A stretch of 64,000 bases of DNA. Source: an uncultured SAR86 cluster bacterium (GTDB lineage: Bacteria; Pseudomonadota; Gammaproteobacteria; Magnimaribacterales; Magnimaribacteraceae). The stretch lies in the NCBI GenBank assembly GCA_902618945.1, contig CACNCK010000001.1:124001-188000 (forward strand), written 5' to 3'. The notes beneath the pieces are model-generated. The model did no database searches. It saw only the letters and a list, made by a program, of their open reading frames with translations, and was not told where the DNA came from. The translations under genes and the position numbers were made by a program. Shown in pieces: positions 24,802 through 33,107 of this stretch. Every line of letters starts with the position of its first letter. Positions within the stretch are counted from its first letter, which is position 1.

Positions 24802-26088
24802 ATGCTTAGAAACCTTTATACGGCTTTATTTTGCTTATTGCTGCCTGTTTATTTCGCTAGGTTATGCTGGAAGGGCCTGTCTAATAAAGAGTATTTTTTA
24901 AGATGGTCTGAAAGGCTAGGGTATAGTTCAGAAATTCCTTCTAAAGATAAATCAATTATCTGGATTCATGCTGTATCCGTAGGAGAAGTAAATGCTTCCA
25001 TGTCTTTATTGAGAAGTTTAATCACTGACTACCCTTATTCTGAAATACTTGTAACTACTACTACACCTACTGGATCAAAACTCTTAATTGAAAGACTTGG
25101 AAATAAAATAAAACATCAATATTTACCGGTAGATATCCCTTTTTTTATAAATTCCTTTTTAAATAAATGGAATCCTAAAATTTTGATACTTTTAGAGACC
25201 GAGATTTGGCCAAATCTAATCGACATATGCAAGAGTAGGGGAATCTATTCAGCTTTAGTGAACGCCAGACTTTCTGAGAAGTCTAAAAAAAATTATCTTT
25301 ATTACAGTACTTTAATTAAACCAGTAATTGAAAAAATAGACCTAATACTTGCTCAGTTTGAATCTGATAAAAGACGTTTCCAAGAAATAGTAGAAAGAAA
25401 AGATATTAATACCTGCGGAAATTTGAAGTTTGATCAAGATGTCCCGCCAGTACTTGAAGATATATCAAAATCAATCAAACAAGATTGGTCGATAGATGGA
25501 AAATATAGACCAACATTAATTGCAGCAAGTACTCATAAAACAGAAGAGGACGAGGTTTTAAAAGCTTTTCAACAAATCCTTAAGAGCTATCCAAATGCTC
25601 TACTCATTCTTGTGCCAAGACATCTTGAAAGATTTGATAAAGTAAAAAAATTAATCAAGACCTCTGGTTTAACTTTAGCTTCGCGTTCAAAAAAAGACGA
25701 AGTGAAGAGAAGTACTCAGGTGTTACTTGGAGATACCATTGGAGAATTAAATTTTTTATATTCCTTATCAGATGTAGCTTTTGTGGGTGGGAGTTTAATA
25801 GATCACGGTGGCCAAAATCTCTTAGAGCCAGCAGCTCAAAGCTTAGCACTTCTATCTGGTCCAAGTTTGAGAAACTTTTCAGATATTTCAGAACAACTTA
25901 AACAAAATGAAGGCCTCAAAATAGTAAATGATTTTAGAGAACTTTCAGATAGATTCATTGAATACATTGAAGATCATAAAGCGAGGGAAAGGGCAGGGAA
26001 TAATGCATTAGAAGTATTTATGAAAAATAGAGGGGCTTTAAGAAATATTAGCTATCATTTAGAACCTCTTTTGAAGGAAACGATGTAA
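24802..26088 (+). CDS. waaA: 3-deoxy-D-manno-octulosonic acid (Kdo) transferase
   Basis: A 428-residue GT30 enzyme that attaches Kdo to lipid IVA, with an N-terminal membrane anchor (LYTALFCLLLPVYFARL). Motifs are WIHAVSVGEVNASMSLLRSL (catalytic Glu), TTTTPTGSKLL, LLETEIWPNLI, and the CMP-Kdo region VGGSLIDHGGQNLLEPAAQ. Whether it adds one or two Kdo residues cannot be read from sequence. There is no Shine-Dalgarno sequence before the ATG; TAGCAT ends 6 nt upstream and an extended TGCTATGGT 11 nt upstream, so the leader is at most a few bases. It closes the LPS core block. Confidence 0.95.
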   Translation: MLRNLYTALFCLLLPVYFARLCWKGLSNKEYFLRWSERLGYSSEIPSKDKSIIWIHAVSVGEVNASMSLLRSLITDYPYSEILVTTTTPTGSKLLIERLGNKIKHQYLPVDIPFFINSFLNKWNPKILILLETEIWPNLIDICKSRGIYSALVNARLSEKSKKNYLYYSTLIKPVIEKIDLILAQFESDKRRFQEIVERKDINTCGNLKFDQDVPPVLEDISKSIKQDWSIDGKYRPTLIAASTHKTEEDEVLKAFQQILKSYPNALLILVPRHLERFDKVKKLIKTSGLTLASRSKKDEVKRSTQVLLGDTIGELNFLYSLSDVAFVGGSLIDHGGQNLLEPAAQSLALLSGPSLRNFSDISEQLKQNEGLKIVNDFRELSDRFIEYIEDHKARERAGNNALEVFMKNRGALRNISYHLEPLLKETM

Positions 26089-26186
26089 TTTGCCCAATTC
26101 TTGAACTTTTCTCTCCAATTTAGCACTCTCTTAGAACATCAAAATAGAAATTGCACTAAATTTTCCTTAAATTCACTAGTTTTATC

Positions 26187-26203
26187 TGGCATATGGATTG
26201 CAT
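26187..26203 (+). promoter_or_regulatory. Sigma-54 (-24/-12) promoter of glnK-amtB module 1
   Basis: TGGCATATGGATTGCAT has GG and GC separated by exactly 10 bases, matching the -24/-12 consensus TGGCAN7TTGC. It lies 43 bp upstream of the glnK ATG. About 30 bp further upstream is TGCACTA (26152-26158), which resembles one half of an NtrC site (TGCACCA). Together they indicate nitrogen-starvation control through NtrBC and RpoN, the usual arrangement for glnK-amtB. Confidence 0.8.
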
Positions 26204-26245
26204 ATCTTTAATTGTATTATTTTTTAAATAATAAGGAGAATTAGT

Positions 26246-26584
26246 ATGAAATTAATAACTGCGGTTATTAAGCCTTTCAAGCTCGATGAAGTCAGAGAAG
26301 CCCTCTTAGCTGTGGGTGTTTCTGGCCTTACCGTCACAGAAGTTAAAGGTTACGGCAGGCAAAAGGGTCATACAGAGTTATATAGAGGTTCAGAGTATGA
26401 GGTTGATTTACTTCCTAAAACTAAGATAGAGATCGCTGTTACTGATAATAATGCTGATGATGTCATAGAAGCTATAAGTACTTCTGCTAATTCAAACAAA
26501 ATAGGTGATGGAAAAATTTTTGTTGTAGATTTAAACCAACTGATACGCATCAGGACTGGCGATCTCAACGAAGACGCGCTGTAA
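26246..26584 (+). CDS. glnK: Nitrogen regulatory protein PII (copy 1)
   Basis: The 112-residue PII protein has all expected features: MKLITAVIKPFKLDEVREAL, the T-loop GRQKGHTELYRGSEYEVDLLPK with the uridylylation site Tyr51, the B-loop KIGDGKIFV and C-loop RIRTGDLNEDAL. PII proteins sense 2-oxoglutarate, ATP/ADP and uridylylation, and plug the AmtB channel when nitrogen is plentiful. It has a good AAGGAG ribosome site, a sigma-54 promoter, and is 17 bp upstream of amtB copy 1. A GlnB versus GlnK assignment is by context (next to amtB). Confidence 0.92.
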   Translation: MKLITAVIKPFKLDEVREALLAVGVSGLTVTEVKGYGRQKGHTELYRGSEYEVDLLPKTKIEIAVTDNNADDVIEAISTSANSNKIGDGKIFVVDLNQLIRIRTGDLNEDAL

Positions 26585-26601
26585 AAAATTAAGGAGAAAA
26601 A

Positions 26602-27825
26602 ATGACAGAATTAGAATTCGCGCTCAATACCTTCTACCTTCTAATGAGTGGAGCATTTGTCATGTGGATGGCAGCTGGTTTCACAATGCTAGAAGCTGGA
26701 TTGGTAAGATCAAAGAATGCTGCTGAGATAGTAACTAAGAACTTAGGCCTATTCTCAATAGCTTGTGTTATGTACTTAGTATGTGGTTTCTTTATCATGT
26801 ACCCTGGAGATTCAGCTGTTTCAGCTTGGGTTCCTGGATTTAGCTTGTCCTATTTAGGATTGGGAATGGGTGATCAAGATATGTCTTACGGATCATATTC
26901 AGAGGCTTCTGACTTCTTTTTCCAAGTCGTATTCGTAGCTACAGCTATGTCTATTGTCTCGGGAGCTGTTGCTGAAAGAATGAAACTATTGCCATTTTTT
27001 GCATTTGCAGTCATTTTGACTGGATTTATATATCCAGTTCAAGGTTATTGGAAATGGGGTGGTGGAGGTCTTGATGCACTAGGCTATACAGATTTTGCCG
27101 GTTCAGGAGTGGTTCATCTCTGCGGTGCTGCGGCAGCACTTGCTGCAGTAAGCATTCTAGGATCTAGGAAAGGTAAATACGGAGCTGATGGTACTGTATA
27201 TGCAATTCCTGGATCGAATATACCAATCGCTGCCCTCGGTGCTTTAATCTTGTGGCTTGGGTGGTTCGGGTTCAATGGAGGTTCTCAGCTAGCTGTTAAT
27301 ACTGCCGCTGATGCCATTGCTGTTGGTCAAGTATTCATGAATACAAATATGGCAGCAGCTGGAGGAGTATTAGGAGGACTTTTTGCTAGCAAGATATTCA
27401 GTGGAAAAGCTGACGTTACTATGGCAATAAATGGAGCGATTGCTGGTTTAGTTGCTATAACTGCAGCACCAGACACACCAACGGGTGGTTTAGCTACACT
27501 GATAGGCTTAATAGGTGGCGTAATCGTTTACTTCTCTGTAGTAATATTGGATACCAAACTAAAAATTGATGATCCAGTAGGTGCAATATCTGCGCACGGT
27601 ACTGTGGGAATTTGGGGAATTATGGCAACACCTTTATCAGGTGCAGGTGCTTTTGGAACTCAATTCATCGGCGTGATAGTTATTTTTGCTTGGGTCTTTG
27701 TTACAAGCTTTATAGTTCTCAAAGTCATTGACAGTATTGTTGGAATTAGAGCGACTGATAATGATGAAGAGATCGGCTTAGATAAATCTGAAATCGGTGT
27801 AGAAGCCTACCCTGATTTCAAGTAA
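26602..27825 (+). CDS. amtB: Ammonium transporter (copy 1)
   Basis: A 407-residue Amt family channel with about eleven membrane segments. Pore histidines are in FAGSGVVHLCGAAAAL and GAISAHGTVGIWG, and the GxxEAGLxRxKN entry motif is MLEAGLVRSKNAAEI. Unlike copy 2 it starts directly in a membrane segment, without a cleavable signal peptide. Its sequence is clearly different from copy 2 (for example SGAVAERMKLLPFFAFAV and the tail IGLDKSEIGVEAYPDFK), so the two are not a recent duplication. It is co-transcribed with glnK and followed by an intrinsic terminator. Confidence 0.93.
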   Translation: MTELEFALNTFYLLMSGAFVMWMAAGFTMLEAGLVRSKNAAEIVTKNLGLFSIACVMYLVCGFFIMYPGDSAVSAWVPGFSLSYLGLGMGDQDMSYGSYSEASDFFFQVVFVATAMSIVSGAVAERMKLLPFFAFAVILTGFIYPVQGYWKWGGGGLDALGYTDFAGSGVVHLCGAAAALAAVSILGSRKGKYGADGTVYAIPGSNIPIAALGALILWLGWFGFNGGSQLAVNTAADAIAVGQVFMNTNMAAAGGVLGGLFASKIFSGKADVTMAINGAIAGLVAITAAPDTPTGGLATLIGLIGGVIVYFSVVILDTKLKIDDPVGAISAHGTVGIWGIMATPLSGAGAFGTQFIGVIVIFAWVFVTSFIVLKVIDSIVGIRATDNDEEIGLDKSEIGVEAYPDFK

Positions 27826-27838
27826 TGCTGCGTACCTT

Positions 27839-27897
27839 TATGCCTCGATTGGCATAGCAAAGATGGGCAATCCTTAATTGGATTGCCCCTTTTTTTG
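27839..27897 (+). terminator. Tandem hairpins and intrinsic terminator after amtB copy 1
   Basis: A small TATGCC/GGCATA hairpin (27839-27856) is followed by a strong one: GGGCAATCC (27865-27873), a 6-base loop, GGATTGCCC (27880-27888) and a run of T. This ends the glnK-amtB transcript. Confidence 0.88.
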
Positions 27898-27947
27898 AGT
27901 TTAAAAGGAATTAATTATTAACAAGGATGTTAACTCAGGTATAAAAA

Positions 27948-28136
27948 ATGGATATGGATATAAAACTAATTAAACCAAAGGATGCTGCAGAAATTTTAAT
28001 GTGCAGTGAAAGAACACTGGAAGCTTGGAGAAGAGAGGAGAAAGGTCCTAATTATTACAAGATTGAAGGTAAAATTTTATATGAGCTTGAAGAACTTTAT
28101 CGGTTTATTAAGGTTTCGAAGGTTTCTGTTTCTTAG
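27948..28136 (+). CDS. Small helix-turn-helix protein (excisionase/MerR-like HTH_17)
   Basis: The 62-residue protein is almost entirely a winged HTH of the excisionase type: LIKPKDAAEILMCSERTLEAWRREEKGPNYYKIEGKILYELEELYRFI. The pattern is helix-turn-helix, then a KGPNYYKI wing and a YELEEL helix. Such proteins bind DNA as phage excisionases or as small regulators. There is no integrase or attachment site nearby, so a regulator of the adjacent lipoprotein or ammonium genes is more likely (inference). TATAAA at 27940-27945 lies too close to the first ATG and would fit a leaderless start at the second ATG, 27954. Confidence 0.7.
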   Translation: MDMDIKLIKPKDAAEILMCSERTLEAWRREEKGPNYYKIEGKILYELEELYRFIKVSKVSVS

Positions 28137-28177
28137 CAATAGAACACCAATTTTAATTATTTTTAAGGAGAGGTAAT

Positions 28178-28990
28178 ATGTTTAAAAACAAAATTTTAGG
28201 ATCATTTTTAGCGGCCTTTTTGGCTTACTCCTGTTCAGAAAGTACCCAAGAAGTGGACTTAAGTGACTCAGCGATTAATACAGGATATGTTGAATACTTG
28301 TTTTGTGACTTTGGACCAGATATGAGCCAAGAGTCTTTTTCTGAAATGCTTGTTGAATGGAATGAGATTCTTGATGGCCTTGCAATTGCTGTACCTATGT
28401 CTGTAGGTCTTGTTCCGCGAACAGAAACTGATCTCTATGATGGTATGTGGACTCTTGTTTGGCAATCTAAAGAGCAGGCAAAAGCTGGTTGGGATGAATG
28501 GATAGCAGGACCTGCAGCATCTTGGACCGATTCAACTAGCAGTATCATATCTTGTGGAGCTTCTGATAATGGTGAAGAGGCAAACTATGGTTTCGATGTA
28601 AATGTCTATAGAGCTGCTACGGAGCCTGATTCTGAACCAGGTGGAGTAGTAGGGTTCATGTTTTGTAGTTTCACAGATAGTTTTGGTAAGGCAGATTTAG
28701 TTGCAGGTTTAGAAACATTTAACAGCTGGATAGATACTGGGCAAGAAATGGCTGGAATAGGATCTCCTTACTTCTATACAATTCACCTCCCAGATTTTGA
28801 AACTCCTATCCCAGGATCGTCAATAGGTTCTTATGATTATGCTTTTCATCAATTTTGGGATTCAGAGGAATCTAGAGAATTAGGTGCAAAGCTCTTTGAG
28901 GAAACTGCTCCAGAAATAGATGGGCCTCAACCTGATTGCAGTGAAATGCTCCTATTCGATTCGGTGCCATTTAGAACCCCACAAGTGTAG
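28178..28990 (+). CDS. Putative lipoprotein with duplicated domain
   Basis: I do not recognise this 270-residue protein. It begins with a signal peptide whose lipobox-like end is FLAYSC, predicting acylation at Cys19. The mature part has two similar halves. Residues 37-126 run GYVEYLFCDF, an amphipathic segment, then WTLVWQSKEQAKAGWDEW and end at Cys126. Residues 157-254 run GVVGFMFCSF, FNSWIDTG, then HQFWDSEESRELGAKL and end at Cys254. Each half has an early FC and a late Cys that may pair. The pattern suggests two alpha+beta (dimeric-barrel-like) domains fused in tandem. It has a strong AAGGAGAGG ribosome site and its own terminator, and lies between two ammonium-transport modules. Confidence 0.75.
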   Translation: MFKNKILGSFLAAFLAYSCSESTQEVDLSDSAINTGYVEYLFCDFGPDMSQESFSEMLVEWNEILDGLAIAVPMSVGLVPRTETDLYDGMWTLVWQSKEQAKAGWDEWIAGPAASWTDSTSSIISCGASDNGEEANYGFDVNVYRAATEPDSEPGGVVGFMFCSFTDSFGKADLVAGLETFNSWIDTGQEMAGIGSPYFYTIHLPDFETPIPGSSIGSYDYAFHQFWDSEESRELGAKLFEETAPEIDGPQPDCSEMLLFDSVPFRTPQV

Positions 28991-29010
28991 AAAATAAAAT
29001 ATAAGCAAAA

Positions 29011-29036
29011 AGGTGCATCTAATGCACCTTTTTTTT
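29011..29036 (+). terminator. Intrinsic terminator after the lipoprotein gene
   Basis: AGGTGCAT, a 3-base loop (CTA) and ATGCACCT followed by eight T residues. The upstream A run can extend the stem. It separates the lipoprotein gene from glnK copy 2. Confidence 0.9.
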
Positions 29037-29170
29037 GATCTATTTAAAAAATACTATAAAACCCTATTAAATATGTTTTTAAACTATAATTGCCGCTTTG
29101 ATACGTTGGGTTCTTATTTTAATAGTAAGTATTTAGTCTATAGTGAAAGGAATAAATAATAGGAGTTTTT

Positions 29171-29509
29171 ATGAAATTAATTACAGCAGTTATCAAACCT
29201 TATAAGCTTGATGAAGTCAGAGAGGCTTTGTCTGAAGTAGGTGTCACGGGCCTCACTATAACCGATGTTAAAGGTTTCGGAAGACAAAAGGGTCACACCG
29301 AACTCTACAGAGGTTCTGAATACGTCGTAGATTTTTTACCAAAAACTAAGATAGAGGTTGCAGTTAGTGATGATAATACTGACAAAGTAATAGATGCTAT
29401 ATCGCAAGTTTCGAATACTGGAAAGATAGGGGATGGAAAAATATTTGTATCTTCTCTTGAGCAAATCGTAAGAATTAGAACCGGAGAGCTTAATGAAGAT
29501 GCCTTATAA
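29171..29509 (+). CDS. glnK: Nitrogen regulatory protein PII (copy 2)
   Basis: A second 112-residue PII protein, very similar to copy 1 (same MKLITAVIKPxKLDEVREAL start, Tyr51 in GHTELYRGSEYVVDFLPK, B-loop KIGDGKIFV, C-loop RIRTGELNEDAL) but with scattered substitutions. It is 15 bp upstream of the chosen amtB copy 2 start. No -24/-12 promoter is present in the 180 bp upstream; a weak TTGGGT/TATTTA sigma-70-like pair near 29106-29135 is possible. Expression may therefore be constitutive while copy 1 is nitrogen-controlled (inference). Confidence 0.92.
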   Translation: MKLITAVIKPYKLDEVREALSEVGVTGLTITDVKGFGRQKGHTELYRGSEYVVDFLPKTKIEVAVSDDNTDKVIDAISQVSNTGKIGDGKIFVSSLEQIVRIRTGELNEDAL

Positions 29510-29524
29510 ACCTTGGGTAATCTC

Positions 29525-30802
29525 ATGAAAAAAAAATTTTTTCTTTTTAGTACTTTCATTTTTTCTTTTACTATTTCGGCAGATGAATTGAATTCAGGAG
29601 ATACTGCCTGGATACTAACTTCAACTGCATTAGTGCTGTTTATGACTCTGCCAGGACTCTCACTTTTTTATGCAGGACTGGTAAGAAGCAAAAATGCTAT
29701 ATCAGTTTTAATGCAATGTTTTGCCATAGCATGTATCGTCTCCGTCGCTTGGGTTGTCTACGGATACAGTCTTGCCTTTACTGAAGGCAATGCTTTTATT
29801 GGAGGGACTAGCGCATTTTTTTTAAGTGGCATTGGTAGAGATACTTTGGCTCCTGGGACAACCATGCCCCATTCTTTGTTTGTAATATTTCAAATGACTT
29901 TTGCCATCATTACACCAGCTTTAGTTGTCGGAGCATTTGCAGAAAGAATGAAATTCGGTGCCATGTGCTTATTTTCCTTGCTTTGGTTTACCGCAGTTTA
30001 TCTGCCAGCTTGTCATATGATATGGGGAGGAGGTTACTTAGCAGATGTTAAGGATTTTGCCGGTGGTCTTGTTGTGCACTTAACTTGTGGAGTTGGTGCT
30101 TTAGTTATAGCTATCGTATTAGGCCCAAGAAAGGGCTTTCCATCGACCGCTATGCCACCTCATAACAGAACAATGGTAGTAACTGGAGCTGCCATGCTTT
30201 GGGTTGGCTGGTTTGGGTTTAATGCTGGAAGTTCTTGGGCTGCTGATGGTCTTGCTGGCATGGCTATGCTCGTAACACATATAAGTGCAGCCACGGGAGC
30301 CCTAACTTGGATGGCCATTGAATGGATTAAGAGAGGTAAGCCTACCATTGTTGGGATTGCCACTGGTATGGTTGCAGGTCTGGCTACTATTACACCTGCA
30401 TCAGGTAGTGTTGGACCCGAAGGTGCATTACTAATCGGTCTAATGGCAGGTTCAATTTGCTTCTATGCTACTCAAGCTGTGAAGGGTGTATTTGGAATAG
30501 ATGATTCCTTAGATGTATTTCCTGTTCATGGTGTAGGAGGAATAATCGGTATTATCATGGTAAGTTTTCTTGGCGTCCAGGGAGGTTTTCTTGGTTCTAG
30601 TGCTGGTGAAGAATGGATCCCTATGGAACAGTTTGTCATTCAATTAAAAGGGATTGCTGTTATAGGCTTATGGACAGCCTTTGCCTCGTGGGTCATTCTA
30701 AGATTAATCGGTTCTTTTACTTCTCTAAGAGTTAGTGAAGAAGAGGAATACCAAGGTTTAGATGTTACTGAACATGAAGAAAGAAGTTACGATCTAACTT
30801 GA
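29525..30802 (+). CDS. amtB: Ammonium transporter with signal peptide (copy 2)
   Basis: A 425-residue Amt channel of the E. coli AmtB type. An N-terminal signal peptide (MKKKFFLFSTFIFSFTISA, probable cleavage before DELNSG) is followed by eleven membrane segments. Motifs include FYAGLVRSKNAISVLMQ, the pore histidines in FAGGLVVHLTCGVGAL and VFPVHGVGGIIG, and WVGWFGFNAGSSWAADGLAG. ATG 29525 is preferred to TTG 29513 because it yields a clean signal peptide. The cytoplasmic tail is acidic (SEEEEYQGLDVTEHEERSYDLT). It is coupled to glnK copy 2 and ends in a terminator. Confidence 0.93.
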   Translation: MKKKFFLFSTFIFSFTISADELNSGDTAWILTSTALVLFMTLPGLSLFYAGLVRSKNAISVLMQCFAIACIVSVAWVVYGYSLAFTEGNAFIGGTSAFFLSGIGRDTLAPGTTMPHSLFVIFQMTFAIITPALVVGAFAERMKFGAMCLFSLLWFTAVYLPACHMIWGGGYLADVKDFAGGLVVHLTCGVGALVIAIVLGPRKGFPSTAMPPHNRTMVVTGAAMLWVGWFGFNAGSSWAADGLAGMAMLVTHISAATGALTWMAIEWIKRGKPTIVGIATGMVAGLATITPASGSVGPEGALLIGLMAGSICFYATQAVKGVFGIDDSLDVFPVHGVGGIIGIIMVSFLGVQGGFLGSSAGEEWIPMEQFVIQLKGIAVIGLWTAFASWVILRLIGSFTSLRVSEEEEYQGLDVTEHEERSYDLT

Positions 30803-30817
30803 GTCTTTACTTATCAA

Positions 30818-30848
30818 AAAAAAACCGGCAAATCAGCCGGTTTTTTTC
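30818..30848 (+). terminator. Intrinsic terminator after amtB copy 2
   Basis: AAACCGGC, a short loop (AAATCA) and GCCGGTTT followed by T residues, with the upstream A run pairing with the T run. It lies between the amtB stop and the miaA start and shows that the long in-frame TTG start of miaA (30799) cannot be right. Confidence 0.92.
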
Positions 30849-30861
30849 TCTCCTAATAAAC

Positions 30862-30867
30862 TATCAT
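30862..30867 (+). promoter_or_regulatory. Putative -10 element of miaA (leaderless)
   Basis: TATCAT, then six bases (ATATCA), then the GTG start of miaA at 30874, just downstream of the amtB terminator. There is no Shine-Dalgarno sequence between terminator and GTG. A -35 element would have to overlap the terminator and none is evident. Confidence 0.4.
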
Positions 30868-30873
30868 ATATCA

Positions 30874-31812
30874 GTGGAAAAGAGATTAATTGTTTCGCTG
30901 ATGGGACCTACAGGAGTGGGAAAAACCGATTTAGCAATAGAGTTGTATAAGAACTTAAATATCAATATCATTAGTGTTGATTCTGTTCAGATATATAAGC
31001 ATTTAAATATAGGGAGCGGAAAACCCTCATCAAACGTTCTTGATAAATATCCTCACGACTTAATTGATATCTTAAAACCAAATGAAAGTTATTCCACTTC
31101 TCAATTTCAACAAGACGTCATCGACTCAATAAGAAAAGCATTTCAAACTAAGAAGATACCTTTTCTGGTTGGAGGAACAATGATGTATTTTCATCATTTA
31201 GTTAACGGTATTTCAAAATTACCTTCGGTAGATAGTCAAATAAGACTGAGAGTAAAAGAGGAGTTTGAGGATAAAGGTGTACATGAAATGTATAAATACT
31301 TAGAAAAAATAGATAAAAATTCCTCTATAAAAATTCATCAAAATGATACTCAAAGAATTAAAAGAGCAATCGAAGTTTTTTTAGCAACGGGTAAAGAACT
31401 TTCTAAATGGCAGGCCGAAAATAAAAAAGAAACGAATCAAATAATAAGTGAATCTAATTTGATTCAGATTGCCATTAAGCCTCATGATAAAGATTTACAT
31501 CGAGAAAATATTGCAAAAAGATTTAAAGGAATGATTGATGCTGGATTGATTGAGGAGGTAGAAGGAATTCTTGAACGCAAAGGAATGAGTTCAAATTCTC
31601 AAGCAATGAAAAGTGTAGGATATCGTCAGGTATGTGAATATTTAAAAGGAGATTGCAGTCTTGATGATATGATTGATAAAGGTATTAACTCAACAAGACA
31701 ACTTGCAAAAAGGCAAATGACTTGGATGAGAAATTGGAGAAATTTAATTTTTGTAGAGAATAATTCTTCTCTCTTTAGTTCGGTAAAGGATTTAATTTTT
31801 AAAAATTCATGA
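30874..31812 (+). CDS. miaA: tRNA dimethylallyltransferase
   Basis: A 312-residue MiaA that prenylates A37 of tRNAs reading UNN codons. The P-loop LMGPTGVGKTDLAIEL lies at the N-terminus, followed by ISVDSVQIYKHLNIGSGKPS, PHDLIDILKPNESYST, FLVGGTMMYFHHLVNG and the C-terminal GYRQVCEYLKGD and STRQLAKRQMTWMRNW. Start GTG 30874 was chosen because the longer TTG form would span a transcription terminator; the resulting length matches the E. coli protein (316). It overlaps hflX by 4 bp. The usual hfq gene between miaA and hflX is absent. Confidence 0.95.
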   Translation: MEKRLIVSLMGPTGVGKTDLAIELYKNLNINIISVDSVQIYKHLNIGSGKPSSNVLDKYPHDLIDILKPNESYSTSQFQQDVIDSIRKAFQTKKIPFLVGGTMMYFHHLVNGISKLPSVDSQIRLRVKEEFEDKGVHEMYKYLEKIDKNSSIKIHQNDTQRIKRAIEVFLATGKELSKWQAENKKETNQIISESNLIQIAIKPHDKDLHRENIAKRFKGMIDAGLIEEVEGILERKGMSSNSQAMKSVGYRQVCEYLKGDCSLDDMIDKGINSTRQLAKRQMTWMRNWRNLIFVENNSSLFSSVKDLIFKNS

Positions 31813-33107
31813 ATTTAGAAAAAACATCACCACAATCCATACTTGTACACGTCGAAAGGTTTTCTTTAAACAAAGATTTACAATTAGAGGCAAAAAAAGA
31901 GTTTAAAGAACTGTGTATCTCATCGGGTACCAATGTTTGTGCCGAGGTATTATGTAAGATTGATAGACCTTCTCCTAATTATTTTGTGAAACTAGGCAAA
32001 CTCAATGAAATTAAGGAGCTTGTTAAAGTAAGCAAATGTGGATTAGTTATTTTTAATAATGATCTATCGCCTTCTCAAGAAAGAAATTTAGAGAAATACC
32101 TTGGAACTCGAGTTTTGGATCGTACATCATTGATTCTTGATATCTTTGCAACAAGAGCATCAAGTCATATTGGAAAGCTACAAGTTGAATTGGCTCAATT
32201 AACTCATCTTTCTACGAGACTAGTTCGAGGATGGAGTCACCTTGAAAGGCAAAAGGGAGGCATAGGGTTAAGGGGTCCAGGTGAAACGCAATTAGAAACA
32301 GATAGAAGACTCATTGGCCATAGAATCAAAAGTTTAAAGAAGAGATTAAACAAGGCACATAATCAGAAAAAATTAAACCGTTATGCTAGAAGTAAAGGTA
32401 AAGAAATGGTTGTTGCACTTGTGGGGTATACAAATGCGGGTAAAACTACTTTATTTAATCATCTTACTCAAAATAATCTGTATGCTGCAGATAAACCTTT
32501 TGCAACCCTAGACTCTGTCACTAGAAAGAATAGTAAACAAGAGCTGCAACACATTCTGTTTTCAGATACTGTTGGGTTTATTTCAAATCTTCCAACACAA
32601 CTCATTGAATCATTTAAAGCAACGTTAGATGATTTAAGTTCAGCAGATCTTCTACTTCATGTTGTAGATATTTCAGATAAAGATCACAGATTCAAAGTGA
32701 AAGAAGTAGAGAAAATTTTAAAAGATTTGGGCTTATCGGATAAGCTTTTGATAAGAGTGAATAATAAGACTGACAAACTTGATGTATCCTCTCTGGATGA
32801 GATATCTCAAGAAACTACAGATCAGGTTTGGATATCATCTACAGAGCAAAGAGGGTTTGCAAGTTTATACGATGCAATCAACTCCAAGCTCAGAGGTAAG
32901 ATAACTACCACTTGGGTGAGCTTAACAAGTGACTTAGGCTGGTTGAGATCTGAGCTTTATTCATCTGGAAGTGTCCTTGAAGAGAGAATATCTAGCGAAG
33001 GTCTGATAGAATTACTTCTTGAAAATTTTCAAAATGACCTCATTAAGTTATTAGAAGTCGATGGCTTCGACTTAATCAAAGAAAAACAAACACAGGAAGC
33101 AATATAA
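31809..33107 (+). CDS. hflX: GTPase HflX
   Basis: The 432-residue protein has the HflX N-terminal domain (VLDRTSLILDIFATRASSHIGKLQVELAQL), the glycine-rich linker GGIGLRGPGETQLETDRR, then a G domain with GYTNAGKTTLFN (G1), the switch PFATLDSVTRK, DTVGFISNLP (G3) and NKTDKL (G4). HflX splits or rescues stalled 70S ribosomes, especially under stress. Its ATG overlaps the miaA stop (ATGA) and its stop directly abuts the hflK ATG, indicating one tightly packed operon. Confidence 0.95.
   Translation: MNLEKTSPQSILVHVERFSLNKDLQLEAKKEFKELCISSGTNVCAEVLCKIDRPSPNYFVKLGKLNEIKELVKVSKCGLVIFNNDLSPSQERNLEKYLGTRVLDRTSLILDIFATRASSHIGKLQVELAQLTHLSTRLVRGWSHLERQKGGIGLRGPGETQLETDRRLIGHRIKSLKKRLNKAHNQKKLNRYARSKGKEMVVALVGYTNAGKTTLFNHLTQNNLYAADKPFATLDSVTRKNSKQELQHILFSDTVGFISNLPTQLIESFKATLDDLSSADLLLHVVDISDKDHRFKVKEVEKILKDLGLSDKLLIRVNNKTDKLDVSSLDEISQETTDQVWISSTEQRGFASLYDAINSKLRGKITTTWVSLTSDLGWLRSELYSSGSVLEERISSEGLIELLLENFQNDLIKLLEVDGFDLIKEKQTQEAI

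Noticed and set aside
27948..28136. Prophage or mobile-element excisionase
   Set aside because: No integrase, attachment repeats or phage genes are nearby, so a free-standing small regulator is more likely.
29100..29170. A second sigma-54 promoter upstream of glnK copy 2
   Set aside because: No GG-N10-GC pair is present in the 180 bp upstream, so the -24/-12 element is specific to copy 1.
30799..30873. Extended N-terminus of miaA from an in-frame TTG at 30799
   Set aside because: It would span the intrinsic terminator after amtB and overlap amtB; GTG 30874 gives the family's normal length.
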